Assembly: GCA_902477755.1 (NCBI GenBank)
Contig: CABSIK010000020.1
Location: forward strand, 1-33,965
From: an uncultured Clostridia bacterium
GTDB lineage: Bacteria; Bacillota; Clostridia; Lachnospirales; Anaerotignaceae
DNA: 33,965 nt
Direction of reading: 5' to 3'
A model generated the notes under the pieces. It saw nothing but the letters and a program-made list of their open reading frames with translations, did no database searches and was not told the DNA's origin. Numbering within the stretch: position 1 is the first letter of the stretch; every line of letters starts with the position of its first letter. The position numbers and the translations under genes are program-made. Positions 21,289 to 28,728 of this stretch are shown in pieces.

Positions 21289-23385
21289 ATGAAATATGCC
21301 ATTTGCTATGATGGCCCCGGCAGGCTCCGTCTGCGCTTGGGTCAGTATGCCTTTTCGGAAGAAGAAGGCTGGGGCATTGCCAGTATCCTGCGGCAGAAAG
21401 CTGGCGTGGAGCGCGTACGCACTTGTGCCCAGAACGGCAGTATCCTCATTTACTACGGCAAAGACATTGCCAAAGAAACTCTGCTGGATGCTGTGGGAAA
21501 GCTGCGACGGGCGGACATCCCCAAAGTAGAGCCTACAGGGGAGGAAGATGTGCAGGCCATTGACCTGCGGTTTCAGGAAAAGATTTGCAGTATGGTGCTG
21601 CGTCGGGCGGCGGAAAAACTGCTTCTTCCAGTGCCTTTGCAAATCTGTAAGACTTGCTTACGGGCAGTGCCCTTCCTGTGGCATGGACTGCAAAGCCTGC
21701 TTCATGGCCGCATGAATGTAAATGTACTGGATGCGGCGGCAATTGGCGCTTCTATGCTGAAGCGTTCCTTCTCTTCCGCATCGTCTATTATGTTCCTGCT
21801 GTCCTTCTCGGATATTCTGGAGGACTACACCAGAAAACGGACAGAAACCGCGCTTTCTGCCAGCCTTGCCATTCAGATTGATAAAGTTTGGCTGGTAACG
21901 CCGGAGGGAGATGTGCAGATTCCCCTTTCTGATGTAAAGGCAGGGGATTGGCTCCGTATTCGCACAGGCACTATGATTCCCATTGACGGCAAAGTTCGGG
22001 AAGGGGAAGCCTTGGTCAACGAAGCCACCATGACAGGAGAGCCTTTGGCGGTGCGGAAGGCAGAAGGGGCTATGGTCTACGCTGGAACACTGGTAGAGGA
22101 AGGCTCTGTGGCTGTAGAAGTCATGGCAGTCAATGCCCAGACACGTATTCAGCGAATCATGGATCTCATTGCTGCTTCGGAAGAACTGAAAGCCAGCGTA
22201 CAGGGAAAAGCGGAACGTCTGGCAGACCGCATTGTGCCTTATCATCTGCTGACAGCGGCGGTGGTGTTCCTGCTTACCAGAAACACCACAAAGACTATGG
22301 CGATCCTGACGGTGGATTATTCCTGTGCCATCAAACTGGCAACGCCCATTGCCGTTATTTCTGCCATGCGTGAAGCGGCAAACCATCGGATGATGGTCAA
22401 AGGCGGCAGACATCTGGAAGCCTTCGGCGCAGCAGATACCATTATCTTTGATAAAACGGGCACTTTGACAGAAGCTTGCCCTCAGGTTTCTCAGGTCATT
22501 GCCTTTGGGGATTATGAACGGGATGAAGTGCTGCGGACAGCGGCATGTCTGGAAGAACATTTTCCTCACAGCGTTGCCCGTGCCATCGTGAGACAGGCGG
22601 CGGAAGAAGGTCTGTTCCATGAAGAACGCCATGCGGAAGTGAAGTATGTGGTTGCACACGGTATCGCTTCGGAGTTAGAAGGCAAAAAAGTCATCATCGG
22701 CAGTCCTCACTTTGTTTTCGAGGATGAGGGCATTGTCCTGAAAGATGCAGACAAGGAAAAACTGGACGCTGTGGACAGCACAGACTCTGCGGTGTATCTT
22801 GCCATTGGCGAGGATTTGGCAGGGGCAATCTTCATCCATGACCCTGTCCGTCAGGAAGCGGCGGAAGTCATCGAAGCCCTGCGGCAGACAGGCATCCAGC
22901 ATATTATCATGATGACAGGAGACGGGGAAAAAGCAGCTCGCACAGCCTGCCAGCAGCTGGGCATCACGGAATATTACGCCCGTGTTTTGCCAGAGGATAA
23001 GGCGGCAAAAGTGGAAGAAATCAAAGCCCAAGGCAGAACGGTCATTATGGTAGGGGACGGCATCAATGATTCTCCGGCTTTGTCCGCTGCCAATGTGTCC
23101 GTCGCCATGAAGGACGCCTCAGACTTAGCCAGAGAAGTGGCAGACATTGCTCTGCTTTCTGGAGAGTTGTGGGAGTTGGTGACATTGCGTCACTTAAGTC
23201 AGGCCCTCATGGGACGTATTTCCAGAAATTATCGTGCCATCATCGGCGTGAATACATCTTTGCTTTTGCTGGGTCTGGCAGGCATTTTGCAGCCTACGGT
23301 CTCCGCTTTCTTCCATAACCTTTCTACTGTTGCCATCAGCGGCACCAGTATGCGTCCTTTGCTGCCCCAAGCAGAGGAAAAATAA
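21289..23385 (+). CDS. P1B-type metal ATPase, atypical (candidate FezB)
   Basis: A 698-aa membrane ATPase. The core motifs are the phosphorylation site DKTGT (Asp388), actuator TMTGEP, TGDGE, and hinge GDGINDSP (about 589-596). The N-terminal domain lacks CxxC and instead opens with PGRLRLRL (residues 10-17). A CKTC pair (120-123) precedes the membrane part. The membrane-4 metal motif reads YSC (344-346, in DYSCAIKLATP) where CPC or SPC is usual. The HP motif of the nucleotide domain reads His427-Ser428. These features suggest the poorly studied P1B group that includes ferrosome ATPases rather than a copper or zinc exporter. It is cotranscribed with the small membrane protein before it and divergent from the DtxR-family regulator. 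Confidence 0.9.
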   Translation: MKYAICYDGPGRLRLRLGQYAFSEEEGWGIASILRQKAGVERVRTCAQNGSILIYYGKDIAKETLLDAVGKLRRADIPKVEPTGEEDVQAIDLRFQEKICSMVLRRAAEKLLLPVPLQICKTCLRAVPFLWHGLQSLLHGRMNVNVLDAAAIGASMLKRSFSSASSIMFLLSFSDILEDYTRKRTETALSASLAIQIDKVWLVTPEGDVQIPLSDVKAGDWLRIRTGTMIPIDGKVREGEALVNEATMTGEPLAVRKAEGAMVYAGTLVEEGSVAVEVMAVNAQTRIQRIMDLIAASEELKASVQGKAERLADRIVPYHLLTAAVVFLLTRNTTKTMAILTVDYSCAIKLATPIAVISAMREAANHRMMVKGGRHLEAFGAADTIIFDKTGTLTEACPQVSQVIAFGDYERDEVLRTAACLEEHFPHSVARAIVRQAAEEGLFHEERHAEVKYVVAHGIASELEGKKVIIGSPHFVFEDEGIVLKDADKEKLDAVDSTDSAVYLAIGEDLAGAIFIHDPVRQEAAEVIEALRQTGIQHIIMMTGDGEKAARTACQQLGITEYYARVLPEDKAAKVEEIKAQGRTVIMVGDGINDSPALSAANVSVAMKDASDLAREVADIALLSGELWELVTLRHLSQALMGRISRNYRAIIGVNTSLLLLGLAGILQPTVSAFFHNLSTVAISGTSMRPLLPQAEEK

Positions 23386-23415
23386 ATGATACATCTCTGA
23401 ATTTGAAGTGCAAAG

Positions 23416-23450
23416 AGCCGTTTTCCTTTTTCGGAAGGAAAGCGGCTTTT
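23416..23450 (+). terminator. Terminator of the ATPase operon
   Basis: AGCCGTTTTCC (23416-23426) pairs with GGAAAGCGGCT (23437-23447, one G-U pair), followed by T. It lies 30 nt after the ATPase stop codon. Confidence 0.85.
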
Positions 23451-23478
23451 GCTTTTTGTTGTCAGACTGTGGTATCAT
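23449..23478 (+). promoter_or_regulatory. Possible promoter of the acetyltransferase gene
   Basis: TTGCTT (23449-23454), 18-nt spacer, TATCAT (23473-23478). The -35 box overlaps the end of the preceding terminator. Confidence 0.35.
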
Positions 23479-23499
23479 ATACCAAAAGGAGGGGGAGAC

Positions 23500-24045
23500 A
23501 TGGAACTGGAAACAAGGCGTTTGCGGCTGCGGCCTTTGACGGAAAAAGATGCAGAGGGACTTTTTGCTTATTGCAGTCATCCTGCCGTTGGGGTAAGGGC
23601 TGGCTGGAAACCCCATGAAACCTTGGAAGAAAGCAGGGAGATACTGGAACAGGTGTTTTTGAAGGAGCCACATGTGTTTGCCATAGAGCAGGAAGGAAGG
23701 CTCATTGGTACTGTAGGGCTGGTGGATGATAACAAACGGGAAAACGGGAAAGCGAAAATGATTGGATATTCCCTTGCTTTTGACTGCTGGGGAAAAGGCA
23801 TCATGACAGAGGCAGTGGAAGCAGTGCTGGTATATGGTTTTGACCTGCTGAATCTTTCCATTATTACCGCCACATGTTATCCGGACAATCCGGCTTCTGC
23901 AAAGGTGCTGGAAAAATGCGGTTTTGCGTATGAAGGCACTTTGCGGCAGGCACAGATACGTTTTGACGGCAAAGTACAGGATTTTCGCTGTTATTCTGTC
24001 ACAAAGGCGGAATATGACGAAAAAAGACAGGGAGTTTCCTTATAA
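23500..24045 (+). CDS. GNAT N-acetyltransferase (RimJ/RimL-like)
   Basis: A 181-aa acetyl-CoA-dependent transferase. It opens with the RimJ-type block METRRLRLRP-like (MELETRRLRLRPLTEKDAE). The acetyl-CoA-binding region is IGYSLAFDCWGKGIMTEAV, where GKG replaces the usual G-x-G/A of the pyrophosphate loop. The C-terminal signature is NPASAKVLEKCGF. The substrate is unknown. The ATG at 23500 follows AAAGGAGGGGG; the longer frame from 23449 is not supported. It is separated from the ATPase operon by a terminator. Confidence 0.88.
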   Translation: MELETRRLRLRPLTEKDAEGLFAYCSHPAVGVRAGWKPHETLEESREILEQVFLKEPHVFAIEQEGRLIGTVGLVDDNKRENGKAKMIGYSLAFDCWGKGIMTEAVEAVLVYGFDLLNLSIITATCYPDNPASAKVLEKCGFAYEGTLRQAQIRFDGKVQDFRCYSVTKAEYDEKRQGVSL

Positions 24046-24060
24046 GGTCTTGTCCGTCCA

Positions 24061-24089
24061 TTGCCGAAACCTGCCTCATATCGTATAAT
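24061..24089 (+). promoter_or_regulatory. Promoter of the relQ-like gene
   Basis: TTGCCG (24061-24066), 17-nt spacer, TATAAT (24084-24089). Confidence 0.75.
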
Positions 24090-24118
24090 AAAGGCAGAAA
24101 AGAAAATGGGGTGAGAAC

Positions 24119-24910
24119 GTGGAAATCATCAACTGGAAAGAATTGCTCTATCCTTACGCCCAGACCGTTGACGAACTGCTGCTGAAGTTTCGCAGTCTGG
24201 ACAAAGAGTGCAGACATCTGGGCATTTATTCGCCCATTGACTCCGTGACGGGGCGGCTGAAACGTCCTGCCAGCATATTGGAAAAAGCAGGCAGAAAACA
24301 GATTTCGCCGGATAGAATAGAAGAAGAAATTGAAGATATTGCAGGCATCCGTATCCTTTGTCAGTTTGTGGAGGATATTCCCAAGGTCATTGAGATGGTG
24401 CGTAAGCGCAAGGACATGACTGTCATTGAGGAGAGGGACTACATCACCAACACAAAACCCAGCGGTTACCGCAGTTATCATATGATCATCCGGTATCCCC
24501 TCTTTACGGCACTGGGAGAGAAAAATGTGCCGGCGGAAATCCAGATTCGCACAAACGCCATGAATTTCTGGGCAACGGCAGAACATTCCCTGCGGTATAA
24601 ATACAGCGGCAACATTCCTCAGGATTTGCAGGACAGACTGAAAAACTGTGCCGAAGCTGCTTTCCATCTGGATCAGGAAATGGCAACCATTCGGGAGGAA
24701 ATCACCAACGCCCAGCGGCTCAACGAGATCAAAAACAATCTGGTGGCCAATATCTTGGAGAACATCCAGAACCTGTATTTTGTGGCAAAACTGGATGATA
24801 TGAATGAAATCAATAAGGAATTTATCCGTCTTTGGAACGGCGATGACATGGAAGCCCTGAAGGAGTTCAACGAAAAGCTGAATATCATGGCGGAAATGTA
24901 TCGGGTATAG
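24119..24910 (+). CDS. relQ: Small alarmone synthetase, RelQ/YjbM type
   Basis: A 263-aa (p)ppGpp synthetase with only the synthetase domain. Typical motifs are SPIDSVTGRLKRPASILEKAGRK (about residues 38-60, split by position), EIEDIAGIRILCQFVEDI, KPSGYRSYHM and AEIQIRTNAMNFWATAEHSLRYKYSGNIP. These match Bacillus RelQ/YjbM closely. It lacks the HD hydrolase, TGS and ACT domains of long Rel. It is about 50 residues longer than Bacillus RelQ, through an extra helical C-terminus. It starts with GTG at 24119 behind GGGGTG. The metallophosphoesterase gene follows after 12 nt, so the two probably form an operon. Confidence 0.92.
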   Translation: MEIINWKELLYPYAQTVDELLLKFRSLDKECRHLGIYSPIDSVTGRLKRPASILEKAGRKQISPDRIEEEIEDIAGIRILCQFVEDIPKVIEMVRKRKDMTVIEERDYITNTKPSGYRSYHMIIRYPLFTALGEKNVPAEIQIRTNAMNFWATAEHSLRYKYSGNIPQDLQDRLKNCAEAAFHLDQEMATIREEITNAQRLNEIKNNLVANILENIQNLYFVAKLDDMNEINKEFIRLWNGDDMEALKEFNEKLNIMAEMYRV

Positions 24911-24922
24911 AAAGGAATTTGT

Positions 24923-25612
24923 ATGGGACTATTTGCCATTGGGGATTTGCATTTCGGCTTTGCCGTAAACAAGCCCATGGATATTTTCGGAGAAAACTGG
25001 AAAAATCACAGTGAAAAAATCATAGAAAACTGGAAAAGAGAAGTGACAAAAGAAGATACGGTGCTTTTGCCGGGGGACATTTCCTGGGGCATGCGCCTGC
25101 CGGAAGCGGCGGCAGACTTGGATGTCATCGACAGCCTGCCGGGGAGGAAAATTCTTCTGTCCGGCAACCACGATTATTGGTGGAAATCCTCCAGCCGTCT
25201 GGCAGGGCAGTACCCGGAGATGGCGTTTCTGAAAAATGACGCGGTGCCTTGGGAAAAGCGTTTTATCTGCGGCACAAGAGGCTGGCTCTGTCCCAATGAG
25301 CGGAGCTTTACGCCGGAGGATGAAAAAATCTACAAAAGAGAACAGATTCGTCTGCGGCTGTCTTTAGACGCTGCCATGAAAGCAGGGGCAGAGGACATTA
25401 TTGTCATGATGCACTTTCCGCCAGTCAATGAAAAACAGGAGCCATCTGCTTTTACGGAGATTCTGGCAGAATACCCTGTGAAACGGGTGGTTTACGGACA
25501 TCTTCACGGGGCGGCAAATCACAAAAACGCTTTGCAGGGGGAACGGGACGGCATCGTCTATGAATTGGCAGCGGCGGATTATCTGAATTTTTGTCCAAAA
25601 CGGATTCTGTAA
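24923..25612 (+). CDS. Calcineurin-like metallophosphoesterase
   Basis: A 229-aa dinuclear-metal phosphoesterase. All core motifs are present: D8-x-H10 (AIGDLHFG), GD in LLPGDISWG, GNHD in LLSGNHDYWW, H in MMHFPP and the closing GHLHG. The long form with a CGTRGW block after GNHD is widespread in Clostridia, with unknown substrate. It lies 12 nt after the alarmone synthetase. A role in nucleotide or alarmone turnover is possible from context but unproven. Confidence 0.9.
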   Translation: MGLFAIGDLHFGFAVNKPMDIFGENWKNHSEKIIENWKREVTKEDTVLLPGDISWGMRLPEAAADLDVIDSLPGRKILLSGNHDYWWKSSSRLAGQYPEMAFLKNDAVPWEKRFICGTRGWLCPNERSFTPEDEKIYKREQIRLRLSLDAAMKAGAEDIIVMMHFPPVNEKQEPSAFTEILAEYPVKRVVYGHLHGAANHKNALQGERDGIVYELAAADYLNFCPKRIL

Positions 25613-25613
25613 T

Positions 25614-25661
25614 AAAAAAGCGATTATGAAATCGTCTGTAAGATTTCATAATCGCTTTTTT
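25614..25661. terminator. Bidirectional terminator
   Basis: A near-perfect 20-bp stem, with a left arm from 25614 to 25633 and a right arm from 25642 to 25661. It has an A6 run on one side and a T6 run on the other. It separates the convergent phosphoesterase (+) and acetyltransferase (-) genes. Confidence 0.93.
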
Positions 25662-25664
25662 GTT

Positions 25665-26153
25665 TTATTGGTGCAGATCCAGCTTCAGGAAAATGGATGT
25701 TTCCATGGGACTGTTGTTATAGGGTGGGACTTCCTGAAATCCCAGTTTGGCATACAGATGCAGGGCACCTTTCAGAAAAGGCAGGGTGTCCAGCAGCATG
25801 GCATCATAGCCCATTTCTCTGGCGTCGTCAATGAGTTTTTCCACCAGATGCTCCGCGATGCCCTGACCACGAAAGGCATCTTTCACATAAAGCCGTTTCA
25901 GTTCACATTCCGTATCCGAAAGGGGACGCAGGGCGATGCAGCCGGCGATGGCATCATCCACCAGCGCCAGATACAGTCTGCCTTTGGGCAGCCCATATTT
26001 CTCCTCCAGATGTTCCAGCTCTCTGTCGTAATTCTGAAGCTCCAGAAAAGCGGCAAAAGATGGGTCACTTTTCAGCAGGAAATCCGTATATTCCAGAAAC
26101 AGGGCTTTCACTTCTTCTTGTCGGTCATAGGCAAGACAGATGGTCAGGCTCAT
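25665..26153 (-). CDS. GNAT N-acetyltransferase
   Basis: A 162-aa acetyltransferase. The central strand ends in ECELKRLYVKDAFRGQGIAEHLVEKLI, which holds the RGQGIA acetyl-CoA loop (about residues 95-100). It is followed by the C-terminal ALHLYAKLGFQEVPPY signature. The substrate is unknown. It starts behind GGGAGGCGA, 18 nt after the small acidic protein gene, and is probably cotranscribed with it. Confidence 0.88.
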   Translation of the reverse strand: MSLTICLAYDRQEEVKALFLEYTDFLLKSDPSFAAFLELQNYDRELEHLEEKYGLPKGRLYLALVDDAIAGCIALRPLSDTECELKRLYVKDAFRGQGIAEHLVEKLIDDAREMGYDAMLLDTLPFLKGALHLYAKLGFQEVPPYNNSPMETSIFLKLDLHQ

Positions 26154-26171
26154 AGCTACTCGCCTCCCGTA

Positions 26172-26402
26172 TCAGTCCTCGTAGTCGTTGGCTGCATCCA
26201 GGATCATATTTTTCAATACTCTGGTGTCAAAGTCTTCCAGTTCCAGTTCCAGAGACAGGTTTTCCAGTTCGTCTTCGTCAGGCAGATAATCCGCTTCAAA
26301 AGCAGAGGTCAGGTCGTCCTCAAAAATGATTTCCCCTTCGATTGTCCATGCGTCTTCGTCTTTGCTCAAAGAAAAAATATTTACTTCTGTGATTTGCAGC
26401 AT
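26172..26402 (-). CDS. Small acidic protein of unknown function
   Basis: A 76-aa very acidic protein. The N-terminal part (MLQITEVNIFSLSKDEDAWTIEG) looks like two beta strands. The rest is Glu/Asp/Leu rich, ending AANDYED. There is no cysteine, signal peptide or membrane segment. A good AAGGAGG site precedes ATG 26402 (complement), and the coding frame lies in an operon-like arrangement before the acetyltransferase. I do not recognise a family. Confidence 0.65.
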   Translation of the reverse strand: MLQITEVNIFSLSKDEDAWTIEGEIIFEDDLTSAFEADYLPDEDELENLSLELELEDFDTRVLKNMILDAANDYED

Positions 26403-26442
26403 GATAATACGCCTCCTTAAAAATTATATACGCTCTCTTTTG

Positions 26443-27066
26443 TTATTTCTGCCGCTGTTTTTTGCCGGAGCGGCGTTTTCTTTGTTTGGTTCCTGTTTTG
26501 GGTGTGTCCTTTTTCCGCACGGAATAACCGAAAGAGCCGACCTGTTCTCCAAGTGTGAAATATCCCCCGTGGGAATAGCAGATGGGCTTGCTGCGGTTCA
26601 GGTGGAATTTCCCAGTCTTGTCGAAATATTTTTCGCTGACGCTGACGGAAACCACTTCTGCAAGGAACATATGATGGCTGCCCAAAGGAACGATTTCTTT
26701 TACCTTACACTCAATGTTGACCGGGCTTTCCAGTATGATGGGGCAGTCTACTTTTTCCCCTTTTTTGGCTGTCAGGTGCATTTCAGTGAATTTGTCCACA
26801 TCTCTGCCGCTTCTGACGCCGCAGAAATCACAGGCATAAGTCAGGTCTTTGGTGACCAGATTGATGACAAATTCTCCGCTTTCCTTGATCAGCTCATAGG
26901 AGTGACGCTCGGGACGAATGGAAACATAAGTCATGGGGGGATTGGTATTGATGGTGCCGGTCCATGCCACGGTGATGATGTTTTTCTGCTCCATATTGCC
27001 GCAGGATACCATAACGGCAGGGACGGGGTACAATACGGTGCCCGGTTTCCAGATCTGTTTTTCCAT
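26443..27066 (-). CDS. Flavin reductase-like FMN-binding protein
   Basis: A 207-aa flavoprotein of the flavin reductase/flavoredoxin split-barrel family. Conserved blocks are YPVPAVMVSCG, NIITVAWTGTINTNPPMTYVSIRPERHS, FVINLV and CDFCGVRSGRDVDKF. The last 25 residues are an unusual basic tail with KQRKRRSGKKQRQK. It starts behind AAAAGGAGGG. The promoter spacer holds an inverted repeat (27112-27130). The redox partner is unknown. Confidence 0.9.
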   Translation of the reverse strand: MEKQIWKPGTVLYPVPAVMVSCGNMEQKNIITVAWTGTINTNPPMTYVSIRPERHSYELIKESGEFVINLVTKDLTYACDFCGVRSGRDVDKFTEMHLTAKKGEKVDCPIILESPVNIECKVKEIVPLGSHHMFLAEVVSVSVSEKYFDKTGKFHLNRSKPICYSHGGYFTLGEQVGSFGYSVRKKDTPKTGTKQRKRRSGKKQRQK

Positions 27067-27108
27067 GGGAGCCCTCCTTTTTTTGCCAAGTCATTTTTAA
27101 CGTTATTT

Positions 27109-27137
27109 ATGATATACGACCATGGTATATTTGTAAA
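27109..27137 (-). promoter_or_regulatory. Promoter of the flavin reductase-like gene, with inverted repeat
   Basis: On the minus strand: TTTACA (27137-27132), 17-nt spacer, TATCAT (27114-27109). The spacer contains ATATAC-N7-GTATAT (27112-27130), a likely operator. Confidence 0.75.
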
Positions 27138-27180
27138 GACGAAAAAACGTAGAAAAGGTGTTTGAATTTTTGTTCAATTC

Positions 27181-27209
27181 TTGCATCCCTTTTCTTTTTT
27201 GCGTATGAT
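27181..27209 (+). promoter_or_regulatory. Promoter of the rRNA methyltransferase gene
   Basis: TTGCAT (27181-27186), 17-nt spacer, TATGAT (27204-27209). Confidence 0.7.
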
Positions 27210-27251
27210 GATAGGCAGAAGAAGCAGTTGACATACAACGAGGAGGAAAAC

Positions 27252-28592
27252 ATGGAATTACCATTGGCATATATCAACGAAATGAAAGCATTGCTGGGGA
27301 CAGAATACGAAGATTATCTGGTGTCTTTTGAAGAAGTCAGACTTTATGGACTGCGGGCAAATACATTGAAAATTTCTCCGGCGGAACTGGCGGAAAAAGG
27401 AGCGTTTTCTCTTTCCCCTGTACCTTGGTGTGAAAGCGGATTTTATTACGCAGAAGGGGAACGTCCTGCCAAGCATCCCTATTACCACGCGGGGCTGTAC
27501 TATTTGCAGGAACCCAGCGCCATGACACCAGGTTCTATGATTCCCATTGAAGAAGGGGATTTTGTGCTGGACATCTGCGCGGCACCCGGTGGAAAAACCA
27601 CCCAGCTGGCAGCAAGACTGAATGGGACAGGTCTGCTCATTTCCAATGACATCAGCGCCGGACGAGCAAAAGCGCTTCTCAAAAACGTGGAAATCAGCGG
27701 CATCACCAACGCCATTGTCATGAGTGAACCGCCCAAAAAGCTGGCAGAACGGTTCGGAGGATTTTTTGACAAGATATTGATTGACGCTCCTTGTTCTGGG
27801 GAAGGCATGTTCCGGAAAGAACCGGATATGGTGAAAAGCTGGAATGAGGAACTGCTCGCATTTTGCAGAGAACAGCAGGCGGATATTCTGGAACACTGCG
27901 CTTCCATGCTGAAAACAGGAGGCATGATTCTGTACTCCACTTGTACTTTTGCAAAAATGGAAAATGAGGACAGCATCCAGACATTTCTGGACAATCATCC
28001 GGAATTTACGATGGTTCCTTTGGAAAAAAACTGGGGGTTTGTGCCGGGCTGTGAACCACTGCCGGAATGTGTACGCCTTTATCCCCACAAAATCAAAGGG
28101 GAAGGGCATTTTCTGGCGTTGCTGCAGAAAACAGGAGAAGCAACGCCATGCAGTACACCCACAGAAGCCAGCATCAACGAAAAAGAATTGGGGCCTTTCC
28201 GCCAGTTTGCCAAAGAAACCCTCACGGGAAAATGGAAAGGCACATTCCAGATTTACGGGGACAGTCTGTGTCTTTTGCCGGAAGGCGCCCCTGCCACAAA
28301 AGGTCTGCGTGTACTGCGCAGCGGCTGGCAGCTGGGCACATTGAAAAAAGGGCGGTTTGAGCCTTCTCAGGCATTTGCCATGGGGCTGAAAAAAGAAGAA
28401 GTGAAGAATGTGCTGGATATGCCCCTTTCTGACGAGAGAGTCATCCGGTATCTGAAAGGGGAAACACTGGAAGCGCCGGAAGCCAAAGACGGCTGGACAT
28501 TGTTATGTGTAGACGGTTATCCTTTGGGCTGGGGAAAGACCCAGAAAGGGCGTCTGAAAAATAAATATGCTGTGGGCTGGAAATGGGAATAA
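27252..28592 (+). CDS. RsmB/NOP-family RNA (cytosine-5) methyltransferase, RsmF-like
   Basis: A 446-aa SAM-dependent enzyme that methylates cytosine C5 in rRNA or tRNA. The SAM motif is LDICAAPGGKTTQLAA (about residues 107-122). The two catalytic cysteines are in DAPCSGEGMF (Cys181) and YSTCTF (Cys231). The C-terminal third resembles the RsmF accessory/PUA-like region. RsmF in Escherichia coli methylates 16S rRNA C1407; whether the target is the same here is inference. I chose ATG 27252 behind GAGGAGG; an in-frame upstream start at 27162 overlaps the promoter. Confidence 0.9.
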   Translation: MELPLAYINEMKALLGTEYEDYLVSFEEVRLYGLRANTLKISPAELAEKGAFSLSPVPWCESGFYYAEGERPAKHPYYHAGLYYLQEPSAMTPGSMIPIEEGDFVLDICAAPGGKTTQLAARLNGTGLLISNDISAGRAKALLKNVEISGITNAIVMSEPPKKLAERFGGFFDKILIDAPCSGEGMFRKEPDMVKSWNEELLAFCREQQADILEHCASMLKTGGMILYSTCTFAKMENEDSIQTFLDNHPEFTMVPLEKNWGFVPGCEPLPECVRLYPHKIKGEGHFLALLQKTGEATPCSTPTEASINEKELGPFRQFAKETLTGKWKGTFQIYGDSLCLLPEGAPATKGLRVLRSGWQLGTLKKGRFEPSQAFAMGLKKEEVKNVLDMPLSDERVIRYLKGETLEAPEAKDGWTLLCVDGYPLGWGKTQKGRLKNKYAVGWKWE

Positions 28593-28645
28593 GAAATACA
28601 GAATACAAAATTGTCTTTCAATAAAAAACAAATGTGCGATTGTGG

Positions 28646-28673
28646 TTGACAAATGGAAAAATATTCGTAAAAT
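28646..28673 (+). promoter_or_regulatory. Promoter of threonine synthase
   Basis: TTGACA (28646-28651), 16-nt spacer, TAAAAT (28668-28673). Confidence 0.65.
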
Positions 28674-28728
28674 AGAACTATCATGAATTCTCTTTGAAAA
28701 TCGGCATGGAAAGAAAGGGCGAGTGAAT

